64,000 bases of DNA from Allium sativum (GCA_030737875.1 CM060922.1:235332335-235396334); one strand, 5' to 3'. Shown: positions 43,852 through 57,821, counted from the first letter of the stretch. The notes: a model not told the origin generated them from the letters alone. A program made the numbers and translations.

Positions 43852-46015
43852 TGTAACAACACGAAATTCCCCTTACGGGAAATCACGGATTGTACTGAGG
43901 AGAAGATGAATCAGAACATGAACAGAAGAACATTTAGAAATCAATTCCTATTCGATATTCATTATAAAAATAAATAAAATCGATATAAATATCATTCGCG
44001 TCAAAATGGAGCATGTCTATTCAACACGGCTTTATATATTTCAATAACTTCGTTATTCTATTCAACAAATGAATATTTTCTTCAACACATGAATATATAT
44101 TTTTATTCAATACATGAATATTTATTTTATTCAACACATGAATTTATATTTTTATTCAACACATGAATATTTATTTTATTCAACACATGAATTTTATTCT
44201 ATTTAACACATGAATATTTATTCTATTCAACACATGAATTTTCTGTATAATATTCCTTATTTTCCAAATGGGAATGCGGCCTAATCAATTACCAAATAAT
44301 GTTAATTATATGGATTCCATATGACACATGTATATAATAGCAGCGATAAATAATCAACCATCATCCAGAGTGCACCACACAACTGCATAAGCATTAATTA
44401 TAAATAATTAATGCTTACATAGTCTGTCAACCAATCGATCAACATACAACTAAATAATTGGGATTAGTGTATGCCCAAATATCATCCCAACACCCGTGTG
44501 AGGTTTCATATCAACAAACACAGATTTTTGTTTGTGCAGTTGGGCGACATGCCAAATTTATCGTCCCAATCAATATCAGTCAAATGGGTGTACATAAACA
44601 AATCGTTCGATTGTAAATGAATATTTATTTTATATACACGTTAAAAATTATATTTTTAACTATAAAATATTTTATTCATTCCACTTCACACAATCAGCTT
44701 TCACAACACATCAATTAAACAAACAAGTCATCCATGGTCTGTGGACAACGGGTGTCAGGTGCTGCTAAGCGCCGTCTGCATCGTTGTATATATTTCACAC
44801 TAAAAATAAAAATAAAAGTGAGGAGTTCTCACCGAGAAGCTAAACCAAACGCCGCGACTCTTCATATGTAGAAAATCTTTGCCGTGCTCACCTTTTGTCA
44901 CTTTCATCGTTCGTACCCGCTACATATATAAAAATCACATTTTTATATCAACGCTAGATATTTAATAAAAATCAGATTTTTATTTTCCTATATATATTAT
45001 AAAAATCGAGTTTTTACATAGCTATAAATTATATTTCAACTTCGCTATGATATTATAAAAATCACATTTTTTTTACAACGCCTTTACATATATGAAAATT
45101 ACATTTTTAACATGATGTTTATGTATTAAAGATCATATTTTTATCCCGCTACCTTCCATATAAAAATTATATTTTTATACCTTTCTTTTCACAACAAAGA
45201 TTATATTTTTATCTCGTTCTTTTCATATACTAAAAATGTTAACTTCTCTATTTTAAAATATAATCTTTTCTCCTTTCAAAACATACTCTTTATATATTAA
45301 AAACCCTATTTTTCATACATAGAAAAATCATATCTTTATAGTTTAACAATCACATCTTTTATTATTTTAAAATATCTAATCTTTGTTTATATAAAATATA
45401 TAATCTTTGTATATCTAAAAATCAAATCTTTCATATGTGAAAAAAGCAAGTCTTTTATATGTGAAAAATCAGTTTTTTCTTAAGATAAAAATCAAATAAA
45501 ACAAAATAAATGAATAAAATTGGAGACATAGATTCAAAAACTCAATTTTTGGTTGTCGGGGACATGGTGGCTCGACTGGAGGAGGGAGGAGGTCGCTGGT
45601 GCCGTCACAGATGGTGGAGTGGTGCTGAGGCGGCGTTCAATTTGGGTTAGGGGTTTGAATGCTTCACGGGTTTTGGGGTTGGGGTGTTCAAACGAAGGGA
45701 GGGGGACGGGGTGCTCCAGCGTCGATTGGTGAACGGCGCGACGTGGCAGGGGCACAGGTGGCGGGGCCCCTCCGATGGCCGGCAACAGCCATCTCGGGTG
45801 ATTCGCATTCGCTACTCGAGAGAGGGGGGTTCTGAGGACAGAGCTAGCGCGAGCGGAGGGGGGTCTCGGCTGGAGATGCAGCGCCAGGGGAGGAGGGGGC
45901 AGCCTCCGACGCGGCGGCGCGCTCCTAGGAGGGCGATGAGATCGAAAATGGGGGCAGGTCTTTTTTATTATTATTTACTTTAACTGATGGTTTGACCGGG
46001 TAAGGAGAGGTAGGG

Positions 46016-46063
<48 letters not shown>

Positions 46064-46924
46064 CTAATTTATTCTCTAAGAAAATTTGCCTTTTCATTTG
46101 ATCACCAATTCGAACCCAACGACTGTCGTCACTAACTAATTACCCTTATCCCGAACACAATGGGATATGTATCATAAGCCAATTCGGCTGTTTCGATCAA
46201 TTTTCTTCAAAATCAAAATATAAATCTACATATTGAATTTGAACGCACATTTCAATTTACCGAGGTCACATACTGACCCGAGAAATTCAAGAAAAATGTT
46301 TTCTAGCTTCGTATTGACGATACGGTCCTAACAAAACTAATTTTGTCAAATTCGAAGACCGTTTGAAAATGACCATTTTCTGGTCGATCAAAATTGACAG
46401 AAACTGTCGAAACAAGTTTTCTTTCGCCACGCTCACATATTGATTCAGAAAATTATGAATTTTGGAATCTAGCAATAATTTGACATCCCGCATTGAACAA
46501 AAGTGGTTTCGTCAAAAACAAAGTTTGTTTGCAAAATTCCCATTTTTAAGGGCCAGAATTCCATAGTGACTATTCTGAATTTTCAACTGGGCATAACTAT
46601 TTATCCCCGCCTTGAAATTTCAATTTTTCGGATTTAGATTCAAATATTTTTGGTTTCGCTAAATCCGGTTTATTTTGAATCCTGTACATTCATTTGAAAT
46701 TTGAAATCAAATTTTCAAACTCCCGTGCCATTTTCAATTCCTTTTATAATTAAAAATAATTAATTATATTCTAACGTTGATTCAAATAAACATATACGTT
46801 CTAATTCTATTCAAAATAAAATTTTCATCATCATTATTTAAAATAAACCATTTTAAATATTCAAAATTCACTAAAATTGCCAAAATAAAAATTTTAAATT
46901 GGCTCGGATTTCCGGGTTATTACA
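43852..46924 (-). repeat. Right LTR of E
   Basis: 3073 bp, start TGTAACAACACG, end GGGTTATTACA. An AT run at 46021-46056 is much longer than in the left LTR. GC-rich block at 45560-45960. Confidence 0.92.
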
Positions 46925-46929
46925 CATTT

Positions 46930-47811
46930 CCACTGTGGAACCTCCAAAGGATGAAGTAAACCACCATGGTTCTTTTGCTCAGCATTAACTTGCTGGCAAA
47001 CTAAACATTGAGAAACAAATTCGGCCACATCTTTCTTAATCCCAGCTCAAAAGAAAACCCTCTTCATGTCTCTGTACATCTTATCATCGCCTGGATGAAT
47101 CGTCATCTTAGAACGGTGGGCTTCTTCTAGGACTTTCTTTATCAAGCTTAAAGTTTAAGGAACATAAAGCCTTCCATCTCGTCGCAACCACCCCTTTTCA
47201 TCTATGGCATATCTACTGAGGTGACTAGAAGTCTCCCCTTTTCTGAGCTTTTCCATGATGTATAAAATTTGTGGGTCACATTGCTGCGAAGCTCCTATCT
47301 GATCCATAAGAGTTGGTCGTATCTCTAATGATGCAAACAAATCAGGCAAAATCTCGATGGAGGGTGTAAAATTAAAAGTTGACATGAACTCCAAGCTCTT
47401 CCTCTCCACAAACAGAGGACTTAAGGCCATCCTCTGCCTACTTAGTGTGTCAGCCACCACATTACCCTTGCCAGAGGTATAAGCAATTTCAAAATCATAA
47501 GAATCTAACAACTCCATCCACCTTTGTAGCCTTAAATTGAGATCCTTCTACGAGAACAGATACTTGAGAGATTTATGATCGGTGTATAAATCGAACTCCT
47601 CTCCAAGTAAATAATGGCGCCACGTCTTAAGCACGAATACTATGGCAGCTTGCTCTAGATCATGGGTGGGGTAGTTATTCTCATGAATTCTCAACTGTCT
47701 ACCTCCATAACACACTACTTTCCCTTCTTGCATCAGAACCGCACCAAGCCATGTACCACACGCATCAGTGTAAATGTAAAACACCTTACTTCCATCAGGC
47801 AAGGTCAACAC
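46930..47811 (-). pseudogene. RNase H and integrase zinc domain of F
   Basis: RNase H pieces [21 protein letters not shown] and [12 protein letters not shown] are followed by an in-frame stop (47548-47550) and then [20 protein letters not shown]. The RNase H catalytic Asp/Glu residues are visible. Downstream, 47154-46930 encodes a decayed integrase zinc domain up to VPQWK, where E is inserted. Confidence 0.82.
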
Positions 47812-48560
47812 TGGGGCTATTGTCAGAGACCTCTTCGGTCATTGGAAAGCAACATCACAATCTATATCCTATGAAAACGCCAAATTCTTCTTTGTCAACC
47901 TGGTTAGTGGGACTGATATCTTTACGAAGTCCTTAATGAACTTCCTATAATAACCTGCCAAACCAAGGAAGCTTCTCACCTATGTTGCATTTTTCAAAAT
48001 TCTCAAATCTTCCACTACAACTACCTTTGCGGGATCTACAGCTATCCCTTCTTTGGAGACCACATGCCCTAAGAATCTCACTTCTTTTCTCAAAAAATGA
48101 CATCTGGAGAACCTTGCCTTAAGCTAATGCACACAGAGAGTTTTCAAAACTTCTCTCAGAAGTTAGGCATGCTCTTCATTGCTTTTGGAGAAGATCAAGA
48201 TATCTTCCACAAAGACCACGACAGATTTATTTAGAAACTCCCGAAACACCCTACTCATCAGATCAACAAAATAGGCGGGTGCACTTGTCAGCACAAATGG
48301 CATAAATATCCATTCAAAGAAACCATCCGGAGTTCTAAAAGCGGTTTATCTATGCTGTCCTCAGCTATCCTCAACTGATGAAACCCCGTGGCTAAGTCTA
48401 ACTGAGAAAATACCGAGGCACCAACAAGCTGATCAAATAAATCATCAATCCTCGAGAGTGGGTGCCTATTCTTCTTAGTGAGTTTATTCATCTCTCTATA
48501 GTCGACGCACAAACGAAGCAAACAATCCGCCTTAGTTGTGAATACAACTGGAGCACCCAT
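47812..48560 (-). pseudogene. Reverse transcriptase of F
   Basis: [17 protein letters not shown] and [13 protein letters not shown] are intact in 48288-48560; a one-base change in phase follows after AEDSIDK. Further on the active-site stretch reads VVVFVEDILIFSK: the first Asp of the FVDD motif is Glu, which would impair catalysis even without the frameshifts. Confidence 0.83.
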
Positions 48561-49249
48561 TCAGATATGCTTCGTCTAATAAATCGTTTTTCAAGTAGCT
48601 CCCCTACTTGCTTACTCAGCTCCCTCCTTTCCCTCGGAGCCATATGGCGTACTGGTAATGCAACTGGCTTTGCATTGTCTACTAGATATATACGAAAATC
48701 GATCTCGTGCCTCGGAGGTAAGCCACATACCTCATCAAAAAGATTAGAATTAACTCGGACTACTGGAACGTATTGCAGATCATCTGTAGATGGATCAAGA
48801 GACTCTAGGAAACTGAGCATAACCGATCCTTGTGTGTCATAAGGAAGCTCGAGGGTCCTCCCATGACAAGTCAGAATCCTAACGACCCTCCTCTCACAAT
48901 CCAGAATGGAACCATAAGTGGTAAGCCAATCCATTTCTAGAAACAACCCATAGCCCATAAACCCGAGCACATATGCGTCACACTCAAACTCGACGCCTAA
49001 CACATATATCCTCAAACCCCGACAAATCATAGACAAATGAGTCGAACCAGCAATGGGGTTTGAGACAACTACGGGATCTACTGCCATACTAGTAATTAAG
49101 TGCAGAGATTCAACCACAAAACTAGATATAAATGAATGTAAAGCGCCAGAATCAAAAAGTGTTCTAATAGGCTGATTAGAAAGAGAAATTAAACCTCCCA
49201 GAGAAATTTTTCTACCTCTATCAGGAGCACTGATCGCGAGAGCGTGCAC
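48488..49249 (-). pseudogene. Protease and RT linker of F
   Basis: LFDSGALHSFI (Ala-Ser of the usual DSGAS is Ala-Leu), NPIAGSTHLSMICRG, WLTTYGSILDCE, then EIDFRIYLVDNAKPVALP. The frame is open across 253 residues, and a frameshift follows at SEW. Confidence 0.85.
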
Positions 49250-50201
49250 CTGCCTTCCAGAAGTTCTTGTCCTGTGACCTTATATCTGTGATCCCTGTTT
49301 CTTAGGGCACTCGCTAGCAAAGTTCTCCACAATTGAAGCAAGTGTTCTTCCTTCTCTTACAGTCTTTGATCAAGTGACCCACTTTCCCACAACTGTGACA
49401 TTTCCTCTTATCCTTGGCCATGTAATTCTTTCAACCTTTCTTCTGTTGTTGTTATTGTTGCTATTGTCCCTTCTTGGGCCACGCCTTCTTATTTTGCGTT
49501 GTTTCCTCAACCTTGATTTCCTATTTTTTCTCCCTTGTCTTCCTCATGCATTAGGGTCATATCAACAAGTTTTTCAAAAGTGGCTCCCATTGGAATATGG
49601 GACATGGCTAACCCATGAAGGGGTTCATTTAACACTTTAGCAAACTGCAAAGCCTTCTTATGCGGAGTATCGACAAATTCTAACCCGAACCTTGCTAACG
49701 GGTTGAATTTGTTCACATACTCTTTCACCATCAAGTTCCCTTATTTGAGTGCTAAGAATCTCTCCATTTACATGCTTCTCTCAGCTTGGGAAAGAAATTT
49801 TATTTCAAATAATTGTCTTAAATCTTCCGAAGTTTCAACTGGATGTCCAGTTTGGGTAACCTCCCACCAGAATGAGGCATCGTCTTTCAGTAGCCAAGCA
49901 GCTAACTTAATCTTCCTTCTATCCTCTACTTCAAAGATTACAAACAAGTTCTCGGTCTCCTTGAGCCAATTTCGCGCTTCCACGAATGTCTCATTCCCAT
50001 GGAATGGCTTCCTTCCCATAGTACCGAAATCTTTGTAGATATTATCGAAATTATCTGCTCGTGGAGGGGAAGGAGGAGGAATGACGGGTGCAGCTGGGGG
50101 ACGAACGTAAATTCGACCACCGGAAGGCACCGTGGCCTCTATATTCCTACGGATCCATCCGGGTATCGTAACGCCCTCTGGAATGTTTGTTCCACAGACA
50201 T
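49250..50201 (-). pseudogene. Gag of F
   Basis: ATG at 50199-50201, then a frameshift leads into NIPEGVTIPGWIRR. The Gag fold is split between two frames (DASFWWEVTQTG; MMVKEYVNKFNPLARFG). The first CCHC knuckle (KCHSCGKVGHLIKDC) survives; the second keeps only CFNCGE before an indel. Confidence 0.82.
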
Positions 50202-50364
50202 ACTGAAAAGAAAAAGGAAGAGATTCAGATAAATGATCTAAAGATTTAGATATAGCTTTTTGGGTAATGTTTTTCAAAACAGACTTTTCTTTTTGAAAAT
50301 GATTTCTTTTAAAACCCATTTTGAAAATAATTTCAAATACTTTTATTTAATCTGGTAACCTTCA

Positions 50365-50376
50365 GCTCTGATACCA
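50365..50376 (-). promoter_or_regulatory. Primer binding site of F
   Basis: The minus strand reads TGGTATCAGAGC, two bases from the right LTR. Confidence 0.9.
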
Positions 50377-50378
50377 AG

Positions 50379-51096
50379 TGTGAAACCCCATGTCCGTTAA
50401 TGTCACTCACTAAGGGAATGCAATAAGTTCCATGAAACGTTATAGGTAAACAGACAGAATATTACAAGACAAACATAAATAAGATAGCAGCGGAAATTCA
50501 AATTTTTATTTATAACATAAATCATAACATCATGGTCCAGAATACCATAAGTCACAAAAACCATTACAATAATATAACTTCTCTCTTGTACCATCAGAGT
50601 ACATAAATATAAAAATAGCCATAACATAATTCCCTAAGAAAAAGAGCTAAGCCATTGTAGAAATAAGAACTTGAACCATACTTCGAAAGTAGCTCCTAGC
50701 CAGTTGATAACTGAATCCTGGCTAAGCCTGAGAGTTCCCGCCCTAAGAACCTTAGAGGGGAATGGAAAAAAGAAGAGGAAACAAAAAGGGTCAGACATAA
50801 AGTTTGGCGAGTCTAGTTACTTTTAGCAAGTAAATAAATAAAAGTAGCATGACAGACATATAAAGTGAATAAGAGAAATTACAATATAAAAAGGTAGGTG
50901 TGATAAGGTAGACAGGATAAGGTGTATATGCTTCCCTAATGATTCCTCAGCACTGTTACTAGTATAACCAGAATGAGATGATCCTTTCCACTGTAAGGTG
51001 GTAGACTTAGGCATACGTCCAAATGTATCCTAACAACTACTTTAATCGATCGGCTCCTTAATCCACGTAGATACACTGCGCCAGCACCACCGTAGG
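50379..51096 (-). repeat. Right LTR of F, first part
   Basis: Starts TGTGAAACCCC. Aligns with the first 700 bp of the A and C LTR ends (AGCGGAAATTC, GTCAGACATAAAG, GATCGGCTCC). Interrupted at 51096 by G. Confidence 0.85.
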
Positions 51097-52639
51097 TGTA
51101 AAGACCCGTAAATTCCTGCTCTTTGGATCGACCATAAACCACACAAGTCTGACCCAAAAAGTTGGAAATCCACGAATACTTTAACTTTGGGAATACAACA
51201 CATCAGAACAACAAAAGAAGTTTTTTATAAACATCATAATAATGTTACATCAGAGTACATAATATCAGAGTACATTGAATAAAATTACAGTGGAAGATAA
51301 ATTTCAATACATTAAATACAATAAACAGCGGAAGACCTCTATGCTTTGGACGCAGCTTTAGGCTTCAATCCAGAATCCTGCTCGAGATAAGGACCTGCAG
51401 ACAAACTACTCGACTGCCCGTGTGGAAAAGAGGGCACCTGAGTTTGCAAAGGTGGAAACAAACAACGGGTCAGTTATGGGACTGGTGTGAGAATTCTTAG
51501 CTAATTTAACTAATAGTAATAAGGCAAATCTAAGGACCACTCCGCTAACGCAGAACGTGTTTATTCCAATGAATGTCGTGCATAACTCAAAGTAAATCGT
51601 TAAACAACACAATGCTTTTTGGAAAAATATGAAACCATTATAAGACCCAAGTCCCATCACACAATGCAACGCAAACTGGAGGATAGGGTTTTACCTTATA
51701 ATGGTCAAAAGATGCTTGATACGATAGAAACGGATTTTATATTATTATTAGTGTATATATGTTTCAAAAACATTTCAATCATAATGTATCAATCCTAGAT
51801 GACATAGTACCCCATCCTGCTATGTCGCCATACTAGTAATATAATCAAAACCGCATTGTGTCGTATTGGAAATTGGGTTTCCATCATGAGTCAAGGCTAG
51901 GGAGGAGCTCCTTACCGATTCGAGACACTCTAAATAATGTCTCTGGATCCCCCGCAGATAACCCTTGGATAGCTGCATGGCCGGTCCAAACTTGCGGTTT
52001 GTGGATTAGTTATTCCTGAACACACGTTTCCCGGTCCTATAGGACCTATCATCCGAGGCGCGCCACATTCCATCATCCACATAAGTAAATATCAGCCAGT
52101 TTAAGCACCGACACCACTTCTAGCTAGAAAGAAACGTGCTGCTCTCCCTGCGTTCCCTTCTCCCGTTTTTGACTAAATTGGGTTGTGAGGCTCGCGGAGT
52201 AACGTTATAACCACAAGGCCTGCTTTTCAACAAAGCTTTGATCATCCTCATCTTAGCGTACCACGTTGACAATTCACGCCATGCGATTGATAACTATTAA
52301 TACACAACCTCAAAGGGTGTTAAGGAAGAGAATAAATTCTCCGCCACCAACGGTCGTATATTAATAGAAATCAATTTACATAGAACAAAATTCAACGTCA
52401 GACACACATCCATTTGTAAGCTTATGCTCTGGGTCTGAGCGAAAGCCAAATCCGTACAAATCAACACTACGTCCGGATAACTACCATCTTAGCCCCGTCT
52501 TGGGAACAAATCAATCAAGAGCCTCAACGCTAGTTACCCATTCGATGTGAAGATCATCGGTCTTCAATTGTCGTCTTCAATTCTTCGAACGTCGTATCAT
52601 TATTTGGAATGAGAGTAAACTCGGACTTTCCAAATAATC

Positions 52640-55600
52640 TTCGCATAATTATCATTTAAATTATTTCATAATGTTATTTTTTTATCACTATTTTTTATTT
52701 TGATAAAAGTAGTTCATTTGCATGTCAACGACATTACAGGACATTAACATATAAGGGTAATAAATCAACCAAACCAAGAGCGCACAATCATGTTCCTATC
52801 ATACAATGATGATGTAATGTGACATGTTTATATCAAGATATCATGTTATGTAAACAGTTTAATTCCCTTCCCTCGTTTTATTTCTTAATAAGCAACAACT
52901 AAAATGTAACTTTCAATTCATTTAATGCATAGAAAATGTCATTTAAAAAAAAATTCTTTAATTATTTACACCATATGTGAATAAGTTTACTTTTATTTAT
53001 TCTTATTTATTTACCTAAATGTAAATAAATGTTATCTTTCACTTCTACATATCCTATTTACATGAAAACGTAAATGAAAGTGTCATCTAAAATAATTCTT
53101 TTTATTTACATAAGCAAATATAAATTACTATTTCATATTTTATTTACATTCTTTAATTACATTGAAAATGTAATATTTTATTTCTTCCTCTCATTTTATT
53201 GAAAATGTAATATTTTCTTCTTATTCTTTATACTATAGAAGAATGTGAATTCTCCTTTATATAAATGAACACTTTCCTAGTTTCCTATTTCATAAAAAAT
53301 GGGATTTTAATGTCAACATATTTTATTTCAAAAATTTGGTCATTTTTCTATATTCTATCTTTACATTATAAATGAGATTCTTAATGTTAACATATTTTTT
53401 TTTTAAATATGATCATTTTCCTATACATTAAAAATGAGATTTTTAATGTCGGCATATTTTTATTTTAAATGTATGATCTTTTCCCTTCATTTAAGTCTTG
53501 CATTAAAAATATGTTCTTTTCTACCTAAAAAGAAGGTATTCTTTATTTTATTCTCTTTTATTACATTATAAAGAATGTAACTCTTCTAACTTCTTTTATT
53601 ACAAAAAAAAAATGTAATTTTCTTTTGTTAATTCCATTAAAGAAAATGTAATTTTTCTTCTTTTCATCACACTGAGGAAAAGGTGTTTTTTTTCCTTTAC
53701 AAATTCCCTTTTTTTATTTATTACATTAAAATGTAACCTTCACTACGACGGTAAATTCTTATCTTATAATTACCTAAAAAAAATGTAACTTCCCTTTTAT
53801 AACAAACATGGAGGTGAAAATATTCATTTCATTATTAACAAAAAACGGTGTGAAAATAATGTCAATTTCTAATTTAACTCATGACGGTGTAAATAATGTC
53901 CATTTTCTATTTAACCGTTTATATTTTAATATAGGCCAAACCTCTCACATTAGGCCTGCAACTTGTGGATGCTGGATAGGCCGGTCGGTTCCGGGCAGAC
54001 TTATCCCACAAGTTGGGCTTAAGCTCGTGTCTTGGCCCAATTTGTATTTGTGCACTTGGACCTCTCACATTAGGCTCAACATTTGTGGCTGCTAGATATG
54101 CCGGTCGGGTCCGGGCAGACTTTCACCACAAATGTGACCTAACCTCGTGTCCAAGTACAATTTAATTAATCATTATAATTGTTTGACTAAAAATATTATT
54201 TTACATGACATTTCTTAACATAATTGATGATTTTTTTATTTCACGTGCATTCTTTAATAAAAGTGATGAATTCTAATGTCATATAAAGAGGGTATTTTAT
54301 ATGTAAACATATTTTCTATGAATTCTAGTGACCTTTTTAATCTAACGACCTTCTAGTTTTAATGACACTAAAATTTAACGACATTTTAATCTAGTGATAT
54401 TCTTGTTTTAATGACATTCCAATTTATTGACATTTTCAATAAATGACATTATAATATTTTAACATGAAGGGCAAGTTTATCCAAACATAAATGCCAATTT
54501 CAAATTTTCATAAATTTGACAAACTAAATTCCACATAAATGACAAATTAATTTTTACATAAATAACAAATTAATTTTACATAAATGACAAGTTAATCATT
54601 ACATAAATGACCAATTCAATTTAAACATAGATGACAAATTTATCTTACATAACATATTTCTAGTAAAAGTGGCATGTCTATCCTAATTAGAAATTTTTGA
54701 CTAAAATGATATTTCCTGACTAAAATGGTATGTTTAACACAACATGATATATTCTTACAAAAATGCTGTTTAATTAGCATAGATATTTTTAATGTTTAAT
54801 AATTCTAACAATTCATATATTAACATTAAAAGAATACTTTTATGTTAAATCAATTCTATCATTCCATATATTAACATAAAAAGAATACTTTTATGTTAAA
54901 TCAATTTTATGTTAAATCAATTCTATTATTTCAACAAGTATGATAATTTGGTTTCAACACTCTTATTTCAACAAGTATGATAATTTTAATCTAACGACCA
55001 TTCCAATTTAAGGACATTTTTACTCTAAAATAAATGACCTTTTTTGAATCTTAACATAAATGTCATTTTGAATTCTAACATAAATGTTCTTTTATTTTCT
55101 AACAAAAGACGACAACTTATTCTCTAATAAAAGATGACAATGACATATTCTATAATAAAAGATGACAATTTATTCTCTAATAAAAGATGACAATTTATTA
55201 TTCAATAAAAGATGACTATTTATTCTTTAATTACATAAAAAAAATGTCCTCTTAATTGACATTAAAAATGTATATATGTTCATTCTTTTTATTTACATTA
55301 AAAATGTAAATTTATTTTACAGTGTAAAGTATCATTCTTCAATTACATATAAAAATATAATTTTATTTTACAATGCAAATATTATTCTTTATTTATTAAA
55401 AATAAAGATAATTTCTTTTATGATATAATATCATACTTTAATTACAATGGAAATTTCAACGTCAACCTAAATTATTTGACTACAACCGCAACATAACGAT
55501 TTAATCTTTTTATTTCATTCAAAGGCAACATAAAGATTTAATCTTTTTATTTCATACAAATGCAACATAAAGATTTAATCTTTTTATTTGATTATTTCAT

Positions 55601-55900
55601 AAAGACGCTAAAATGTTCTTAATCTCATGTTTCAATAAAACGGTATAATATGTTTATATCTTCATGTATCAATAAAAATTACATATGCTTTTCATGTTTC
55701 AGCAAAATCGCATATGGTACAACATATGGTGATGATTCAAGCATGAAACGAACAAAAATTTATGATGTCAACATTCACATCATGATTCATACTAAAATAT
55801 GTAACCAAATTTATAAGTTTGGTGTCAACATATGATCATGATCCCATATATATATAATAAATCTAAGTATAACACATGAACATTAACTATGTTTGGGTGT
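52640..55900. repeat. AT-rich low-complexity expansion in G
   Basis: Long stretch of short repeats: ATGTAA/TTACATT motifs (52900-53800), TAAATGACAAATT units (54530-54650), TAACATAAAAAGAATACTTT units (54793-54925), CTAATAAAAGATGACAATTT units (55096-55225) and CAACATAAAGATTTAATCTT units (55488-55590). No gene. Confidence 0.75.
53940..54150 (-). other. LTR hairpin pair in G
   Basis: Copy 1 (53940-54030): inner stem AACTTGTGG (53960-53968) with CCACAAGTT (54006-54014). Copy 2 (54060-54150): inner stem CATTTGTGG (54080-54088) with CCACAAATG (54126-54134). Both are nine perfect pairs. Loops carry CCGGTCGGTTCCGGGCAGA or a near copy. Surrounding DNA is AT-rich, so the pair stands out. Confidence 0.78.
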
Positions 55901-57821
55901 TAACATATACGTCATGAATCAACGAGACCAAATCTAAATCCATTTGTGTATATAGATCTTACTAAATTGGTGTTCATAGATCTAATTAAAATCGATCTAA
56001 ATAAATATGAACAATCCAAACATCCAAATTTACAGTACAGTCAAATCCAAACCCAAAGCATTAACATGTAATCATAGTAAATCTACTTATGTTTTACCAT
56101 TATCCACAATCAATAATCTCACATCACGAATCAGAAACAATAATATAAATATCATGCATCTATAAGCGAGGAGAATAATTAATTTAAAATTGATTTTTGT
56201 AAATCAGAACTCTCACCTTTGTATTCGTCAGATCTAGAAACGAATTGAAAGTCAGAAGCTTGTACACAACAGATCTATGACGTTGTTTTATGTCACGTTG
56301 TTCCAAGATTGTCAAACTTGCCGGTTTCTGTATCGAATTGGATCAAAAACATGTTTTTAATAATTAAAATTAAAGTTAGCAATGAAATCAAGTGCTGCAA
56401 ATCAATAAAATTAAAATTTATATAACCTTGAATTGTTCAAAACTTTGAATCACAATTTCTTGAGCTATATTTAACGGTTTTGGATGCCGTTGTTGGAGGA
56501 TGGAGGGCTTGGAGAGATGGGTATTCGGATGGAAGGGGGTGGGGTGCGGCGCAGCAATCGAGGTGGGGCGGAGGTTCAAAGGAAGCGGGTTTGGAGAGGT
56601 GATTCGGGAGCTCCGGTGCACGAGAAGGTTTGAAACTTGTCTAGAATCGAAGAGGAGATCAAGAGCTTCAAAAAGTTTAACTATGGCTAGGTCTAAATGT
56701 GTGCGAATTAGGAGAAAGAGAGGAGAGGTGAGAAAGGGGAGGCGGCTGATGGGTTCAGCGCGCGTGAGTGATTTGGGAAGAAGGAGCGTGAGTTTGTCTC
56801 GATATGTGTGCATTTAAATAATATTTTAATCCCTTAAAAGGCCCATTTTGCAATTTTCTCCAATTTCAGCCCAACGACTGTCGTTCCTACCCATTAACCT
56901 CTATTTCGGACTCATCTAGCTATGTCCCGTAGGCCCAAATGACTATCTTGAACCAGTTTTCTTTATTTTAAAATATTTACTTTTATTTATAATTCAATCG
57001 TACGGAAAAATTCACTGGGGTCACAAATTAACTTCAAAAATTCCCAAAAAATATATTTAGCTATGTTTTGACGCTGCGGAACTAGGAAAATTAATTTCGT
57101 TCAATTTTAAGCCCGTTTGAAAAATGACTATTTTTCAAGTCGATTAAAATTGACCGAAATTGACAAAACTGAAATCTTTTTGCCATGGCCTCAAATTAGT
57201 TCTAAAAATTATGGAAAATTAAATTTAGCCATATTTTAACATTCTGAATCCAACAAAAGTGGTTTCGTCGAAAACAGAGGTCGTTCGAAAAATAGTTACT
57301 TTCAAGGCATATATATTAAATATTAAAAATACATTTTTAAACAAATAATTTTCAAAACTCGAAATATATAAGTGTTTACTATTTTTCAATGCAGAAACGT
57401 CATTCTGAACTCAATGGAAGTGGTTTCGAGTCCAGATTCCTTCGCATGCAAAAAGTAGCATTTTGACCTTTATAAATTTCATGGCGACCTTTCTAAATTT
57501 TAATTTGGGCATAACTTTTGATTCGTGCTATGAAATTTCAATTTTTCGGATTCGTTAGAAAGATATTTTTAAATAGATTCCAATATTTTTGTTTTCACTA
57601 AAATTCGTTAAATTTTGCATCCTGTACGGTCAGTCAAAGTTCAAGTTTGACTTTTCAAACTACCGCGCTATGTCTAATTCCTTTTTATAATTAAAATTAA
57701 ATTATTCATCCTAACCTCGATTTAAGTCAATTTTTAATCATTATTATTTTAAATACAAAAAACTCATTAGAATTACCTAAAAATAAATTTTAAATTTACC
57801 CCAAAATTTAGGGTAGTTACA

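Larger units (their letters stand above)
39730..46924 (-). mobile_element. Element E: non-coding LTR element (LARD-like)
   Basis: 7.2 kb with target duplications CATTT at 39725-39729 and 46925-46929. LTRs are 39730-42805 and 43852-46924, with a primer site and a polypurine tract. The internal region is only 1046 bp and has no Gag or Pol. Structure matches large retrotransposon derivatives. The first 90 bp of the LTRs show about 11 differences, so it is older than A, B and C. The left LTR starts TATAAC instead of TGTAAC. Inserted in F's integrase. Confidence 0.93.
51097..57821 (-). mobile_element. Element G: very long solo LTR
   Basis: About 6.7 kb, TGTAAAGACCCG to GGTAGTTACA, with no primer site, polypurine tract or pol similarity inside. 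The last 1 kb resembles the LTR of E (CCAACGACTGTCGT, GGCATAACTTTTGATT). The duplication is decayed: GTAGG (51092-51096) against ATGGG (57822-57826). F's LTR resumes exactly on either side (CACC...GTAGG, then ATATATCACG), as seen by comparison with C. Size is unusual, partly from AT-rich expansions. Confidence 0.65.

Noticed and set aside
56418..56817. 131- and 105-residue overlapping frames in G
   Set aside because: They are opposite-strand shadows of a purine-rich LTR block related to E, with no domain.
51097..57821. G as a complete two-LTR element
   Set aside because: No GCTCTGATACCA primer site, polypurine tract or repeated end sequence was found inside.
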